Source of the DNA: Treponema sp.
GTDB taxonomy: Bacteria; Spirochaetota; Spirochaetia; Treponematales; Breznakiellaceae
Assembly (NCBI GenBank): GCA_031255815.1
Contig: JAIRRU010000017.1
Coordinates: 1 to 13,656, forward strand
Length of the DNA: 13,656 bases
Direction of reading: 5' to 3'
Shown here: positions 7,677 to 13,656 of the stretch, in pieces
Numbering within the stretch: the stretch's first letter is position 1
Layout: each line of letters opens with the position of its first letter
Translations under genes and position numbers: made by a program
Notes under the pieces: generated by a model
Told to the model about the DNA's origin: nothing
The model's input: the letters and a program-made list of their open reading frames with translations, nothing else
Databases searched by the model: none

Positions 7677-8793
7677 CTAATCCTTCCGCTTGGCGCTCCA
7701 GGCGAAGCGGAGATACTCCTCGATGAAGGAATCGATGTCGCCGTCCATTACCGCCTGAATGTTCCCCGCCTCCGCCTTGGTACGGTAGTCTTTCACCAGG
7801 GTATAAGGCTGAAACACATAGGAACGTATCTGGTTACCCCAGGAAATGTCCTTTTTCTCCTGGGCAAAGCGTTCGTTCTCCTTCTCTTTTTCCTGCCGGT
7901 AGTATTCGTAAAGCCGGGCTTTAAGCATGCCCATGGCTATCTGCCGGGTCTTGAGCTGGCTCCGCTCATTCTGGCAGGCCACCACGATCCCGGTGGGAAG
8001 GTGGGTAAAACGTACCGCGGAATCGGTCTTGTTGACGTGCTGGCCCCCCGCCCCCCCGGAACGGTAGGTATCCACCCGGAGATCCTCGGGCCTGATCTCC
8101 ACCTCAATGGTGTCGTCAACCACGGGGAACACATAGGCGCTGGCAAAACTGGTATGCCGCCGGGCGTTCGCGTCGAAGGGGCTGATCCGCACCAGCCGGT
8201 GCACCCCGCTGTCCCCCTTGAGGTAGCCGTAGGCGTAGTCCCCGTCAATGCGGCAGGTGGCGGACTTGATCCCCCCTTCCGCTTCCAGACGGTCAAGTTC
8301 CTCCACGGAAAAGCCCTTCCGCTCCGCCCAGCGCAAGTACATGCGGTAGAGCATCTGAGACCAGTCGCAGGCCTCAGTCCCCCCCGCGCCGGAATGGATG
8401 GTAAGGTAACAGCCGTTCCTATCCACCTCCCCGGGCATGAGCTCAAAAAAATTCTGTTTTTCGTAACGGGCGGAAAGATCCTTCAGCGCCTCTTCTATGC
8501 CCCGCGCCTCCCCCTCGTCCCCGGCCTCGCAGGCCAGTTCCCAAAGGGTGCCCAGATCCTCTATTTCCGCGTGAAGGTTCTTCCAGGGTTCGTAACGGGC
8601 CTTGAGGGATTTCAGCTCCCCCATGATCTTTTCCGCGGCCCCCCCGTCGTCCCAAAAGCCGCTCTCCGCGGCCTTGGCCTCGATCTCCGCTATCCGCGCG
8701 CTTATCGGCTGAGAGCCCTCAAAGACGCCTCCAGGTTTCATTGATTTTTGCCCGTAATTCTTCGACGGGGGCTCCCAATTCGGATAAAAGCAT
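7677..8793 (-). CDS. prfB: Peptide chain release factor 2, programmed +1 frameshift
   Basis: Release factor that recognises UAA and UGA and triggers peptide release. The real start is the ATG at 8793, with GGGAG 6 bases upstream. It is followed by 24 codons (MLLSELGAPVEELRAK...WRRL), then an in-frame UGA at 8721-8719. Skipping one base at 8721 continues as EGSQPISARIAEIEAK to the stop at 7677, giving 371 residues, close to the 365 of E. coli. The stop-reading tripeptide SPF is at 204-206 and the catalytic GGQ at 249-251 within RSGGAGGQHVNKTDSAVR. The +1 frame is also open upstream to 8819, but that stretch has no RF2-like N-terminus and no good start signal. The frameshift lets RF2 levels control RF2 synthesis. 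It appears to be the first gene of the seven-gene minus-strand operon. Confidence 0.95.
8719..8732 (-). promoter_or_regulatory. RF2 autoregulatory +1 frameshift site
   Basis: In mRNA sense: GGAGG, then CGU, then CUU, then UGA. This matches the E. coli prfB signal element for element: an internal Shine-Dalgarno-like stimulator, exactly one codon of spacing, the slippery CUU and the UGA stop at codon 25 (codon 26 in E. coli). When RF2 is scarce the ribosome pauses at UGA, slips one base forward on CUU (to UUU) and reads GAG. The base after UGA is G here rather than the C found in E. coli. Confidence 0.93.
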
Positions 8794-8799
8794 ACTGTT

Positions 8800-8833
8800 C
8801 TCCCAAGGGGCTTTCCCAAAACTTCAGCTTGGG
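8800..8833 (-). promoter_or_regulatory. prfB ribosome site inside a possible leader hairpin
   Basis: GGGAG (8804-8800) is the prfB Shine-Dalgarno. The overlapping CUUGGG (8807-8802) is complementary to CCCAAG (8833-8828) 20 bases upstream in the mRNA, which would cover three bases of the Shine-Dalgarno. Six pairs with a 20-base loop is marginal; the Shine-Dalgarno itself is solid. Confidence 0.45.
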
Positions 8834-8856
8834 GGAAGCCGCCTTAAATTTATCGG

Positions 8857-8888
8857 AAAAAGCGGGCTTTACGGAAAGGCCGCTTTTT
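8857..8888. terminator. Bidirectional intrinsic terminator-like hairpin
   Basis: AAAAAGCGGGCTTT (8857-8870) pairs with AAAGGCCGCTTTTT (8875-8888) around the loop ACGG, with a single G-G mismatch (8866/8879). The stem has A5 on one side and T5 on the other, so RNA from either strand would end in a GC-rich hairpin followed by U5. It lies between two divergent genes, where no annotated gene ends, so it is either an attenuator in the prfB leader or the end of an unrecognised short transcript. Confidence 0.7.
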
Positions 8889-8940
8889 CGAGCGCGTTTC
8901 TCAAAGCCTGCCGGGCCTTGGGGAACGCCTCTAAAATAAC

Positions 8941-8970
8941 GTTTCCCGCAAACCGGGGTTTGAGGGAAAT
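8941..8970. other. Second intergenic stem-loop
   Basis: TTTCCC (8942-8947) and CAAAC (8949-8953) pair with GTTTG (8958-8962) and GGGAAA (8964-8969) around a CGGG loop, with one G/A mismatch in the stem and a G-T wobble at the base. On the minus strand it is followed by CGTTATTTTAG, only loosely U-rich, so termination is uncertain. It could be part of a structured RNA together with the hairpin at 8857-8888. Confidence 0.5.
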
Positions 8971-9085
8971 CCTGCTCTTAGAGTACGAAAAAAGCGGGGA
9001 TCTGTAAACCCGCGGCGGTCTTTTCGCTCTGATCTTAATTTTGGGGCGTGAGGCCCACTCCTTTTTTGTCCCGTTTCTGCCGATT

Positions 9086-10405
9086 ATGGTAAAGATGAAG
9101 GCAAAAAATCCGGGGTTCCCGCTTAATTTTATGAGTTGCGGCCTGGTTTCCGGTTTTCTCCCGCTTATATTGGCGTTTTTGCCCCTCCCGGCGGCGCTTT
9201 TCCCCCAGCAAAGCGGGATTCCCCCGGCGGATCTGTCCTTTACCCCTTTTGTCAGCGAACTGGAAGGGGAGGTAAAGAACAACCTGATCCGCCTTACCTG
9301 GAAAGATTCCCCGGACGTAAGGGGGCCGGTGTATATTTACCGCTCCCAAACGCCTTTCGATACCGCCCGGCCCGGTTTCGGAAAAGCCCTGCCGGCGGAG
9401 GTTCCCTACGGGGTGGAATACTACATTGACGAAACGGAAACTACCGGGACGATTTACTATTTTGCCGCCTCCAGCGACGAGACCGGCAGGAGGTACGATA
9501 TCCTGCTCCCCTTCGGGAATTCGGTTTCGGTGGATATTGCTGATCTGCCCTTTTCCGGAGGGGCTTCCCTTTGGGAGGAGCCCAAACCCGCGGGGCTGCA
9601 CGGGGGCATCTACGCCCTGGAAACCGCGGTGCTGGGGGAAGGGGTTACCATCAGCTTCGCCGTAAACGTATCCGACCGGAACCTGGTGCTGTACCGGAGC
9701 GTGCAGCCTATTACCCGGACCATCGACCTTCTTAAGGCCGTGATCGTGCAGTCCGGGCTTTCCTCCCCCTTTACCGATTACCCGGTACCGGGGATTCAGT
9801 ACTACTACGCGGTTATCTTTGAGGATGAGCTTACCAGGGGCAGTGTGGGGATCTACCCGGGCTCCAACGCCACGCAGAAGCCGGTAGAGGTAAGGGCCGG
9901 ATTGGGCCGGATCGGGCTTCCCGGCGCGAAGGCGGAGATCCGGTCCATGCCCCTGCCCCTGATGTCCCTGAATTACGCGGTGCCGGGGCTTGAGGGCCTT
10001 GCCGAAGCCCCGGACGAAGCGGTTCCGCTAAGCCCGGCCGCCCGGCGGGCCGTGGAAAGCCTCAGCCCCGAAAGGGAGCGGCCTTTGCCGCAAAAAAAAC
10101 CGCGGGCTTTTGGCCAGGATCTGGACGCCGAAGCTTCGATGGGGGAAGAACAGGCCCTAAAGACCATTGTACAGGGTTACTTTATCAAGGGGGACTGGGA
10201 AAATTCCTGCGCTGAACTGCGGCGTTACCTTTCGCTCCACCACAGCGCGGGTATCGCGGCCCGCGCCCGCTTCTACCTGGCCCAGGCTTTGTACTTCTCC
10301 CATTCCTACCGGGAGGCCCTGCGGGAATTTCTCCTGATAAAGGACTTTTTCCCCGGGGAGACCAACGGTTGGATAAGCGCCTCCCTGGCGGCTTTGGCGG
10401 AGTGA
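9086..10405 (+). CDS. Secreted FnIII-like and TPR-like protein
   Basis: Family not recognised. With the ATG at 9086 the product has 439 residues: a basic N-terminus (MVKMKAKN), a hydrophobic core (about 18-38, LPLILAFLPLPAALF) and a probable cut before QQSG, so it is exported. Two beta-rich segments, about 50-150 and 170-268, share the pattern of a Leu/Tyr-rich strand, VYIYRS or LVLYRS, and a later YYYAV/YYFAA strand, as in fibronectin type III repeats. Residues 301-352 are a Pro/Glu/Arg-rich linker. The C-terminus (about 354-439) is helical and TPR- or BamD-like (GYFIKGDWENSCAELRRYL, ARFYLAQALYFSHSYREAL). The start is uncertain: no Shine-Dalgarno precedes 9086, 9095 or 9131, and the frame is open back to a TTG at 9041. 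The layout fits a periplasmic scaffold or adaptor. Confidence 0.72.
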   Translation: MVKMKAKNPGFPLNFMSCGLVSGFLPLILAFLPLPAALFPQQSGIPPADLSFTPFVSELEGEVKNNLIRLTWKDSPDVRGPVYIYRSQTPFDTARPGFGKALPAEVPYGVEYYIDETETTGTIYYFAASSDETGRRYDILLPFGNSVSVDIADLPFSGGASLWEEPKPAGLHGGIYALETAVLGEGVTISFAVNVSDRNLVLYRSVQPITRTIDLLKAVIVQSGLSSPFTDYPVPGIQYYYAVIFEDELTRGSVGIYPGSNATQKPVEVRAGLGRIGLPGAKAEIRSMPLPLMSLNYAVPGLEGLAEAPDEAVPLSPAARRAVESLSPERERPLPQKKPRAFGQDLDAEASMGEEQALKTIVQGYFIKGDWENSCAELRRYLSLHHSAGIAARARFYLAQALYFSHSYREALREFLLIKDFFPGETNGWISASLAALAE

Positions 10406-10412
10406 AGAGACA

Positions 10413-10459
10413 GCCGCTGCGTTCCTCCCAGGGCGTCTCCTTCGCCTGGGGGCGGCGGC
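10413..10459 (+). terminator. Two-part GC hairpin after the secreted protein gene
   Basis: GCCGC (10413-10417) pairs with GCGGC (10455-10459), and CCCAGG (10427-10432) with CCTGGG (10445-10450), with further pairs at the loop end. It starts 8 bases after the stop codon, where a terminator is expected, but no U-run follows. It probably slows or ends the upstream transcript without being a textbook intrinsic terminator. Confidence 0.4.
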
Positions 10460-10513
10460 CGGTATCAACAGATACGCGGGGGCGGCGGGCTCTATCCGGT
10501 CACGGTAACGCGC

Positions 10514-10519
10514 TATAAA
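10514..10519 (+). promoter_or_regulatory. TATAAA -10-like element just before the regulator gene
   Basis: TATAAA lies 10 bases before the ATG at 10530, in an otherwise GC-rich gap. No clear -35 is seen 17 bases upstream. If used, transcription would begin within a few bases of the ATG, giving an almost leaderless mRNA, which fits the absence of any Shine-Dalgarno before this start. Confidence 0.35.
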
Positions 10520-10529
10520 ATAGTTCATT

Positions 10530-13500
10530 ATGTCTGGTTCCGGCAGAAAACGGATAGGCCTGGCGCTGGCGTCGATACACAAGGGTTCCGCCCGCAATGT
10601 ATGGTCTACCTTTGCCCGGGAAGCCGCGGGGGAAGCGAACCTTTTTATTTTTCCCGGCGGCATGCTGAATTCCCTGCCGGATCTGGAGTATCTGCGGAAC
10701 CCGATCTACTCGCTGCTTAATCCCCGGAACCTGGACGGCCTGGTGGTCTGGAGTTCGTCTATCGGCGACACCGTATCCCCCGGGGAATTCCTGGACTTTC
10801 ACCGTTCCTTCGAGTCCCTGCCCTATGTGACCATTGCCCATAAGATACCGGGGCGGCCCTGTGTAAAATTCGACGCCTATAGGGGCATGAAGGATCTGGT
10901 AAACCACTACACGGCCTTTCACGGGGCCCGGAAGATAGCCTTTCTCCGGGGGCCTCTGGGCCACCTCTCCTCCCAGGAGCGTTTCCAGGGATACCGGGAC
11001 GCCCTTTCCGGCGCCGGTATCCCCTACGATGAAAACCTGGTTTCCGATCCCGCCGGCTGGACGGAGGGCGCCGCCGCCTGCGCCCAGCTGGTCGTTGCCC
11101 GCCGCCTCCTTCCCGGCAGGGACTTTGACACCCTTATCGGTTCGAGCGATCTGATGATCCTCCCCGCCGTCCAGTATATCTCCCGGCTGGGCTACCAGGT
11201 TCCCGCCGATTACCGGGCGGGGGGCTTCAACGACACCATCGAAGGCAGGGTCTTGTCGCCCCCCCTTACCACGGTGCATCTGCCCTACGCGGGCCTGGCG
11301 GGGGAATCTTTCAGGATACTCCGGGAGCTTTTCAGCGCGGGGTTTCAGGACGAGGGAGGCCGGGAGGACAGCCGCGACACGGATCTGTCCTGCACCGTGA
11401 TCATCCGGGGTTCCTGCGGATGCCCGGCCCGGAACTTTCCCGCCCTGGAGGAGGGGGAGATTGACCGGATCTCCGCCCCTCTGATCCGGGCTTTAGAGGA
11501 AAACCCCGGGCCGGCTTTTTTCGACCTCTTCCAGAAAAACTTTGCCGCCTTCCTTGACTCAGGGGGCGAGGCGGGCGCCTTTCTGGAGGCAGTCCGGCGT
11601 ATCCGCCAGTCCGCGGGAGCGGGGCCGCATGCTTCGGCCGGGCTTGCCGACGGGCTTTTCGGCATTGTCGCGCAGACGCAGGAGCATAGCTATACCTATT
11701 CGCGCTACCAGCTTGAAAAGCGGCATAGCGCCCTTAATTCCCTTAAATGCGAACTCCTGGGAACCCGCGACAGGCGGGCCCTAATCGAGAGCCTCGCGCG
11801 GCATCTGCCCGGAATCGGTATCCTTACCGCCGCGGTGGTGCTTTCCCAGGATCACCGCATGTCCGAATGTGTGGGGAGTTTTTCCCCGGAAGGCATCGCC
11901 GCCGGGGACGGCAGGCGGTTTCCCGCCGAAAGGCTCCTCCCCCCGGAACTGGACGGGCAGTACAGCCGGGGAAGCTTCCTTGTCCAGCCCCTGTTCATCG
12001 AAAACCGTTTTCTGGGCCATTTTGTCCACAATGTGCCCTTCCACGACGGGGTTATTCTGGAGGAGCTCCGATCCACCGTGAGTAACGCCCTAAAGGGGAT
12101 CTTCCTTTTCGAGGAAGCCTACCGGGCAAAGCAGATAGCCGAGCAGGCCGAGCGGGCGAAGACCGAATTCCTTGCCGCCATTGGGAACAGCCTGTACGAT
12201 CCTTTTGAGGAGATCATCGAGCGGATAGGCGCCCTCGAATCCCGGACGGCCGAATCCGGCCGCGATTCCAGTCTGGAGGAAGGGATCGGCGCCCTTAAAG
12301 CCCTGGCTATCCGGCGGCAGGAGCGGACCAACTACCTTATGGAGCTCTCCCTTTCCCAGATTGACGAATTGTCCTTCAAAAAAAGCCTCTTTAACATCGC
12401 GGATCTGCTTCCGGAGCTGGAGCCCGCTTCCTTTCCCCTGCTTGCCGGAGATACGGCCCGGCTGCGGGACGCCTTTGCCCTGATACGGGAGATCTACAGC
12501 GACGGAATTTCGGCGGGCCTGCGGCCGGGCGGCCTTGAAATTCGCTTTGCCGCCCGGATCCCGCCCGAGCTTTCCGCCCCTCATACCCTGCTTCTGGCGG
12601 AGCGGATTGTCCTGATCCACCAGGGGGAGCTGGCCTGGAATACGGAGCTCTGTTCGGTTCTCCTCCCCTGGATAAGCTATTCCGGCCAGGACGCCTTCCG
12701 GAGCGCGAAAGAGCGGAAGCGCTGTATTCTGGCCCTTTCCCCCCTGCCGGTTGATTTAAGCGCCGCCTTTGGCCTGCCCCTTGCGGAGGATCCCGAAAAG
12801 GCGGCCTCCGGACAGACGGCCTTTATCGCCTGGAACGCGGAGGCGGGCGGGCGGGAAGCTTTCAAAAAAGCGGCGGCCCTGGGTTCCCGGCCGGAATTTT
12901 TCCATACCCCCTTCCTCTGCTTTGCCTCTTCCCTTTCCGGGGAAACCCTGAGCGCGGCGGTGGAAGCCCGGCTGCGGGGCGAAAAAGAGGGAAGCGTTCT
13001 GTTTATCGGGGTAAGGGAGGATCTGTTCAGTTCCTGGGTGGAACCGGACAGGCGGCTGCATATTTCTTCCGCCCCGGAACTTGCCGGGGCCGCGGCCAGG
13101 CTGCTGCCAAGCCTCATCGTCCTGGGCTCGGCGGATATTGAGGCGGTAAACACGGTGAGGAGCCACCCGGCCACCGCCACGATTCCCCTGATCATCGTTC
13201 CCGAGCGGATAGGCAGCCTGCGGGAAGTAACGGAACTGAGCCGTTTCCCCCGGGTGGTTTTGTGCCACCGGGGCGTCGCCGATTCCGCCGAGTTCTGCGC
13301 GCGGGCCCGGGCAATAGCCGCGGGGGACGGCATGCTCCCCATCTACACCGGAACCCTGGTTAAAAAGGCGCTCTTCTACTTCGACGAGCACGCGGAGTCC
13401 CATATCTCCCGCTGGAAACTCGCCGACACAGTAAACGTGAGCGAAGACTACCTTACCCGGATCTTCCGCCGGGAAATGGGCTGCTCCCTCTGGGAGTACC

Positions 13501-13656
13501 TTAACCTGTACCGGGTGTACCTGGCGGCGGATCTCCTGACCCGCACCGGGGACACCATCTATGAGATCGCCGCCCGCACCGGGTTTCAGGATCAGGCCTA
13601 TTTCTGCCGGGTCTTCAAAAAGATCTACGGCAAGACGCCGGGGCAGCTGCGGAGCG
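10530..13656 (+). CDS. LacI-sensor/GAF/pseudo-kinase/pseudo-receiver/AraC regulator, partial 3' end
   Basis: At least 1042 residues, open to the right edge and probably only a few residues short of its end. The N-terminus (about 6-270) is a LacI-type periplasmic-binding fold without its own helix-turn-helix: KRIGLALAS, NLDGLVVWSSS, GARKIAFLRG, FNDT. A GAF-like domain (about 410-530) ends in GHFVHNVPFHDGVILEELR. Then comes a kinase-like helical core, KTEFLAAIGNSLYDPF (544-559), where Asn553 stands in place of the phospho-accepting His. An ATPase-like part (about 600-720) keeps the GDxxRLR and LAERIVLIHQGEL elements but has no N-box and no DxGxG. A receiver-like fold (about 820-935) has Gly866 in LIVLG where Asp is expected. 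The AraC DNA-binding domain starts at about 943, with both helix-turn-helices (WKLADTVNVSEDYLTRIFRR and TIYEIAARTGFQDQAYFCRV). It probably senses a sugar directly and controls genes to the right. Confidence 0.88.
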   Translation, partial: MSGSGRKRIGLALASIHKGSARNVWSTFAREAAGEANLFIFPGGMLNSLPDLEYLRNPIYSLLNPRNLDGLVVWSSSIGDTVSPGEFLDFHRSFESLPYVTIAHKIPGRPCVKFDAYRGMKDLVNHYTAFHGARKIAFLRGPLGHLSSQERFQGYRDALSGAGIPYDENLVSDPAGWTEGAAACAQLVVARRLLPGRDFDTLIGSSDLMILPAVQYISRLGYQVPADYRAGGFNDTIEGRVLSPPLTTVHLPYAGLAGESFRILRELFSAGFQDEGGREDSRDTDLSCTVIIRGSCGCPARNFPALEEGEIDRISAPLIRALEENPGPAFFDLFQKNFAAFLDSGGEAGAFLEAVRRIRQSAGAGPHASAGLADGLFGIVAQTQEHSYTYSRYQLEKRHSALNSLKCELLGTRDRRALIESLARHLPGIGILTAAVVLSQDHRMSECVGSFSPEGIAAGDGRRFPAERLLPPELDGQYSRGSFLVQPLFIENRFLGHFVHNVPFHDGVILEELRSTVSNALKGIFLFEEAYRAKQIAEQAERAKTEFLAAIGNSLYDPFEEIIERIGALESRTAESGRDSSLEEGIGALKALAIRRQERTNYLMELSLSQIDELSFKKSLFNIADLLPELEPASFPLLAGDTARLRDAFALIREIYSDGISAGLRPGGLEIRFAARIPPELSAPHTLLLAERIVLIHQGELAWNTELCSVLLPWISYSGQDAFRSAKERKRCILALSPLPVDLSAAFGLPLAEDPEKAASGQTAFIAWNAEAGGREAFKKAAALGSRPEFFHTPFLCFASSLSGETLSAAVEARLRGEKEGSVLFIGVREDLFSSWVEPDRRLHISSAPELAGAAARLLPSLIVLGSADIEAVNTVRSHPATATIPLIIVPERIGSLREVTELSRFPRVVLCHRGVADSAEFCARARAIAAGDGMLPIYTGTLVKKALFYFDEHAESHISRWKLADTVNVSEDYLTRIFRREMGCSLWEYLNLYRVYLAADLLTRTGDTIYEIAARTGFQDQAYFCRVFKKIYGKTPGQLRS

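Larger units (their letters stand above)
8794..9085. promoter_or_regulatory. Divergent intergenic region, structured
   Basis: The control region for the minus-strand operon and the plus-strand gene at 9086. Beyond the two hairpins listed separately, it contains a GCGGG/CCCGC stem (8994-8998 with 9009-9013) and two direct copies of GAAAAAGCGGG-type sequence (8856-8866 and, with one extra A, 8987-8998). I see no convincing -35/-10 pair in either direction; TAAATT on the minus strand near 8850 is a weak -10 candidate for prfB. A minus-strand frame ending at 8869, with its TAA inside the terminator loop, has no usable start I can defend. No tRNA, tmRNA or SRP RNA consensus is visible. Confidence 0.5.

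Noticed and set aside
8739..8819. prfB starting at 8819 or at the internal ATG near 8741 in the post-shift frame
   Set aside because: These starts lack a good ribosome site and do not give an RF2-like N-terminus, while the ATG at 8793 plus the UGA frameshift explains everything.
8741..9007. Plus-strand frame of 88 codons across the divergent gap
   Set aside because: It starts inside prfB on the opposite strand, runs through the terminator hairpin, has no ribosome site and shows no familiar motif.
8889..9085. SRP RNA gene near ftsY
   Set aside because: The conserved 4.5S loop sequence is not present; only unrelated stems are seen.
8869..9282. Minus-strand frame of 137 codons ending in the terminator
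   Set aside because: Its first half is antisense to the gene at 9086 and no start with a ribosome site lies in the gap. The last part could be a remnant, so it is mentioned only as a finding.
10500..11279. A 259-codon minus-strand frame opposite the start of the large regulator
   Set aside because: Gly/Pro/Val-rich shadow of a coding strand that clearly encodes a LacI-type sensor fold.
12677..13403. Two overlapping minus-strand frames opposite the end of the regulator
   Set aside because: They overlap each other in different frames and lie opposite the continuous sensor-AraC reading frame.
1..13656. CRISPR array, insertion sequence or attachment sites
   Set aside because: No regularly spaced direct repeats, transposase-like products or terminal inverted repeats were found in the window.

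Overview
The window reads as a chromosomal segment of a fairly GC-rich spirochaete, most likely in or near Treponema. This rests on recognised protein families and domain styles: two different Lol-type permeases flanking one ATPase, TolB/FlgO-plus-PEGA-like membrane proteins, and a LacI-sensor/AraC hybrid regulator of a type I associate with termite-gut treponemes and with Firmicutes. It is a judgement without any search. Every gene between 1 and 8793 is on the minus strand. From about 9086 to the end, genes are on the plus strand.

The minus-strand block, read in transcription order from 8793 down, is: prfB (release factor 2, with an intact programmed +1 frameshift at codon 25); a membrane-anchored protein with a FlgO/TolB-like and a PEGA-like part; ftsY (SRP receptor GTPase); a secreted protein with YD/MORN-like repeats and a Glu-Pro tract; then a LolC-like permease, LolD ATPase and LolE-like permease. 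Gaps are 48 and 54 bases in the first part, and the last four genes overlap or nearly touch, so this looks like one operon. Its theme is finishing, targeting and exporting proteins, ending with lipoprotein release from the inner membrane. Past it, after a 145-base gap, is the first 57 codons of a URO-D/corrinoid-methyltransferase-like gene with its own ribosome site, cut by the left edge.

The divergent region 8794-9085 is structured rather than empty. It holds a strong bidirectional terminator-like hairpin, a second perfect-armed hairpin, and a possible hairpin over the prfB ribosome site.

The plus-strand part holds a secreted protein with FnIII-like beta domains and a C-terminal TPR-like helical region (9086-10405). 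It is followed by a very large regulator (10530 to beyond the right edge): LacI-type sugar-binding fold, GAF-like domain, a histidine-kinase-like core that has lost its phospho-accepting His and ATP-site motifs, a receiver-like domain that lacks the phospho-accepting Asp, and an AraC DNA-binding domain. It looks like a hybrid two-component system that collapsed into a one-component regulator, and it is the most interesting object in the window.

Many long open frames on the opposite strand of these genes are products of the high GC content and are not annotated.
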